5,105 nucleotides of DNA from Desulfobacterales bacterium (GTDB lineage Bacteria > Desulfobacterota > Desulfobacteria > Desulfobacterales > JAUCGF01): positions 1 to 5,105 of the forward strand of contig JAOZRC010000445.1 in the NCBI GenBank assembly GCA_029940345.1, in the 5' to 3' direction. The notes under the pieces are model-generated. The model was not told where the DNA came from. It ran no database searches and was given only the letters and a program-made list of their open reading frames with translations. Shown piece after piece: positions 4,184 through 5,105 of the stretch. The translations under genes and the position numbers were made by a program. The number at the start of each line of letters is the position of its first letter. The first letter of the stretch is position 1.

Positions 4184-5105
4184 TTAATATAATAAATTAG
4201 CTCCGAAATATGGAGTTTTACCGTCTTTTATATCTTTTACCCACTTGTTTATTTGTTCGTGGTTGGTCCAAAACTTCTTGCATTGATACAGAAACTCAAT
4301 CACTGCTTCCTTTTGGCCTGTTTCTAATAAATCTTTTGCTAAAGCCATATTTGGACCAAATGAATTAAGTTGAGGAGATCCTGGTGTTTTGACAGCCGCA
4401 AATAAATGTTTTTTAGCTAAATTTATATCATTGTCTAAAATGGCTAATCTGCCCAAAATGTAATGAGCATCATAAATTGCATTTCCATAATTCCAGTTTT
4501 TCGTATAGTTGTCGGCAAGTAGAAGCAACTCGTTGGCATATTTTCGCGCTTCAGCATATTTTTTTGCATCGAAATGTGATTTTGCATCGTTATTGAGAGA
4601 ATAAAATCTTTCACATTCTGTATCAGCATTATCAGGGGATATTTCTATGCCTTCTTTTTTAAGACGATCTAATATTCTCCATTTAATTTTTTGAAATTTA
4701 TGAATCATTGATTGCATCCATGCTTGACTAGCTTTCATGCTTTCCAGTGTCATTTTAGGCATAACAGAAATTGTTTTTCGTCCTAAAGGAGTTTTGTAAA
4801 ATTGAATTAATCCATTTATTTCATTCAAAGTGAAATAATTATTATAAATGGGGTACCAAAAAGTATACAATGATTCCTTTACGAAAAGCTCATCACGAAT
4901 CGCTACTTTAACTTCTTCTTCTATGACATCAAAAAATTTTGGATCAATTTCAGGCATTGATTTTTTGGCCATGTTAGTCATTCGTTGCGACATTGCATTG
5001 CTCATGAGTTTGACTTGTTGCATTGCACCATTAATATTCAACAGTTCTTTAATAGCGTTTTTTTTCTCTAAAGTTAATTGCTCGGAATAACTCAAACATG
5101 GGGCA
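4184..5105 (-). CDS. DUF2059-type protein with helical C-terminal extension (5' end outside window)
   Basis: At least 306 residues are visible and the frame is open to the window edge (in-frame ...APCLSYSEQLTLEKK). The apparent TTG start at 5095 has no ribosome binding site and is probably internal; an ATG at 5099-5097 is in another frame. Counting from that TTG, residues 74-132 match the DUF2059 pattern: FWYPIYNNYFTLNEINGLI, then QFYKTPLGRKTISVMPKM and a Met/Gln-rich helix. DUF2059 proteins are typically exported to the periplasm, so a signal peptide is expected just upstream, out of view. Residues 155-303 add a TPR-like helical region (FDAKKYAEARKYANELLLLA) and a distinctive end with SPQLNSFGPNMALAKDLLE, CKKFW and GKTPYFGANLLY. 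From memory this ending recurs in uncharacterised bacterial proteins. No catalytic residues are recognised and the function of DUF2059 is unknown. The TAA stop precedes a 371-base tail before attC site 3. Confidence 0.88.
   Translation of the reverse strand, partial: APCLSYSEQLTLEKKNAIKELLNINGAMQQVKLMSNAMSQRMTNMAKKSMPEIDPKFFDVIEEEVKVAIRDELFVKESLYTFWYPIYNNYFTLNEINGLIQFYKTPLGRKTISVMPKMTLESMKASQAWMQSMIHKFQKIKWRILDRLKKEGIEISPDNADTECERFYSLNNDAKSHFDAKKYAEARKYANELLLLADNYTKNWNYGNAIYDAHYILGRLAILDNDINLAKKHLFAAVKTPGSPQLNSFGPNMALAKDLLETGQKEAVIEFLYQCKKFWTNHEQINKWVKDIKDGKTPYFGANLLY

Larger units (their letters stand above)
3691..5105 (-). mobile_element. Integron gene cassette D (5' end outside window)
   Basis: The cassette ends at attC site 3 and holds the DUF2059-type gene (4184 to beyond 5105) plus an unusually long untranslated stretch (3813-4183). 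Its leading end is not seen. By the complementarity rule of cassettes B and C, with R'' TCATAAC it should begin TTATGA a short distance beyond base 5105. Confidence 0.8.

Noticed and set aside
4444..4629. Minus-strand 61-codon ORF in another frame
   Set aside because: It lies inside the DUF2059-type gene on the same strand; the overlapping frame has the clear domain match.
4848..5090. Plus-strand 80-codon ORF
   Set aside because: It is antisense to the DUF2059 region, with Ser-rich, shadow-like composition.
5093..5095. TTG as the start of the DUF2059-type protein
   Set aside because: The frame stays open through the window edge, there is no ribosome binding site, and the family normally has a signal peptide upstream. 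It is more likely an internal codon, so the gene is annotated as 5'-partial.

Overview
The window is a stretch of an integron cassette array. Three attC recombination sites (about 207-333, 1715-1800 and 3685-3812) separate four consecutive gene cassettes, all read on the minus strand. Each attC has imperfectly paired arms, with a GTTAAGCGG-type arm facing a CCGCTTGAAC-type arm. The extra G on the second arm matches the extrahelical base of folded attC sites, and a second unpaired T follows a few base pairs further in. The first six bases of each of the two complete cassettes are complementary to the R'' box of that cassette's own attC, so cassette boundaries can be set to the base: 212/213, 1720/1721 and 3690/3691. 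No integrase gene, attI site or convincing promoter is present, so this is the interior of an array.

Layout in the direction of transcription, right to left. Cassette D (5105 to 3691, 5' end outside the window) carries a DUF2059-type protein with a helical C-terminal extension, then about 370 bases without a convincing gene. Cassette C (3690 to 1721) carries a 576-residue protein with a degenerate 59-residue helical repeat and a TPR-like C-terminal module. Cassette B (1720 to 213) carries a 443-residue protein with five and a half TPRs and an unrecognised C-terminal domain of about 240 residues. Cassette A (212 to beyond base 1) carries the first 57 residues of an unrecognised protein with GCDGGN and CGLEWGGGY motifs.

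The coding DNA is AT-rich and the attC arms are GC-richer. DUF2059 proteins are mostly proteobacterial. Sites 1 and 3 are alike even in their loops, as expected of a sedentary (chromosomal) integron in a Gram-negative, probably proteobacterial, environmental organism. The species cannot be named from this sequence.

Nothing shows that the four genes form one pathway. Cassettes assemble one at a time, so neighbours need not be functionally linked. The notable shared theme is that the three long products are all built from, or end in, TPR-like helical repeats and lack recognisable catalytic motifs. Their functions are unknown. Defence, stress or protein-scaffolding roles are possible but not shown.
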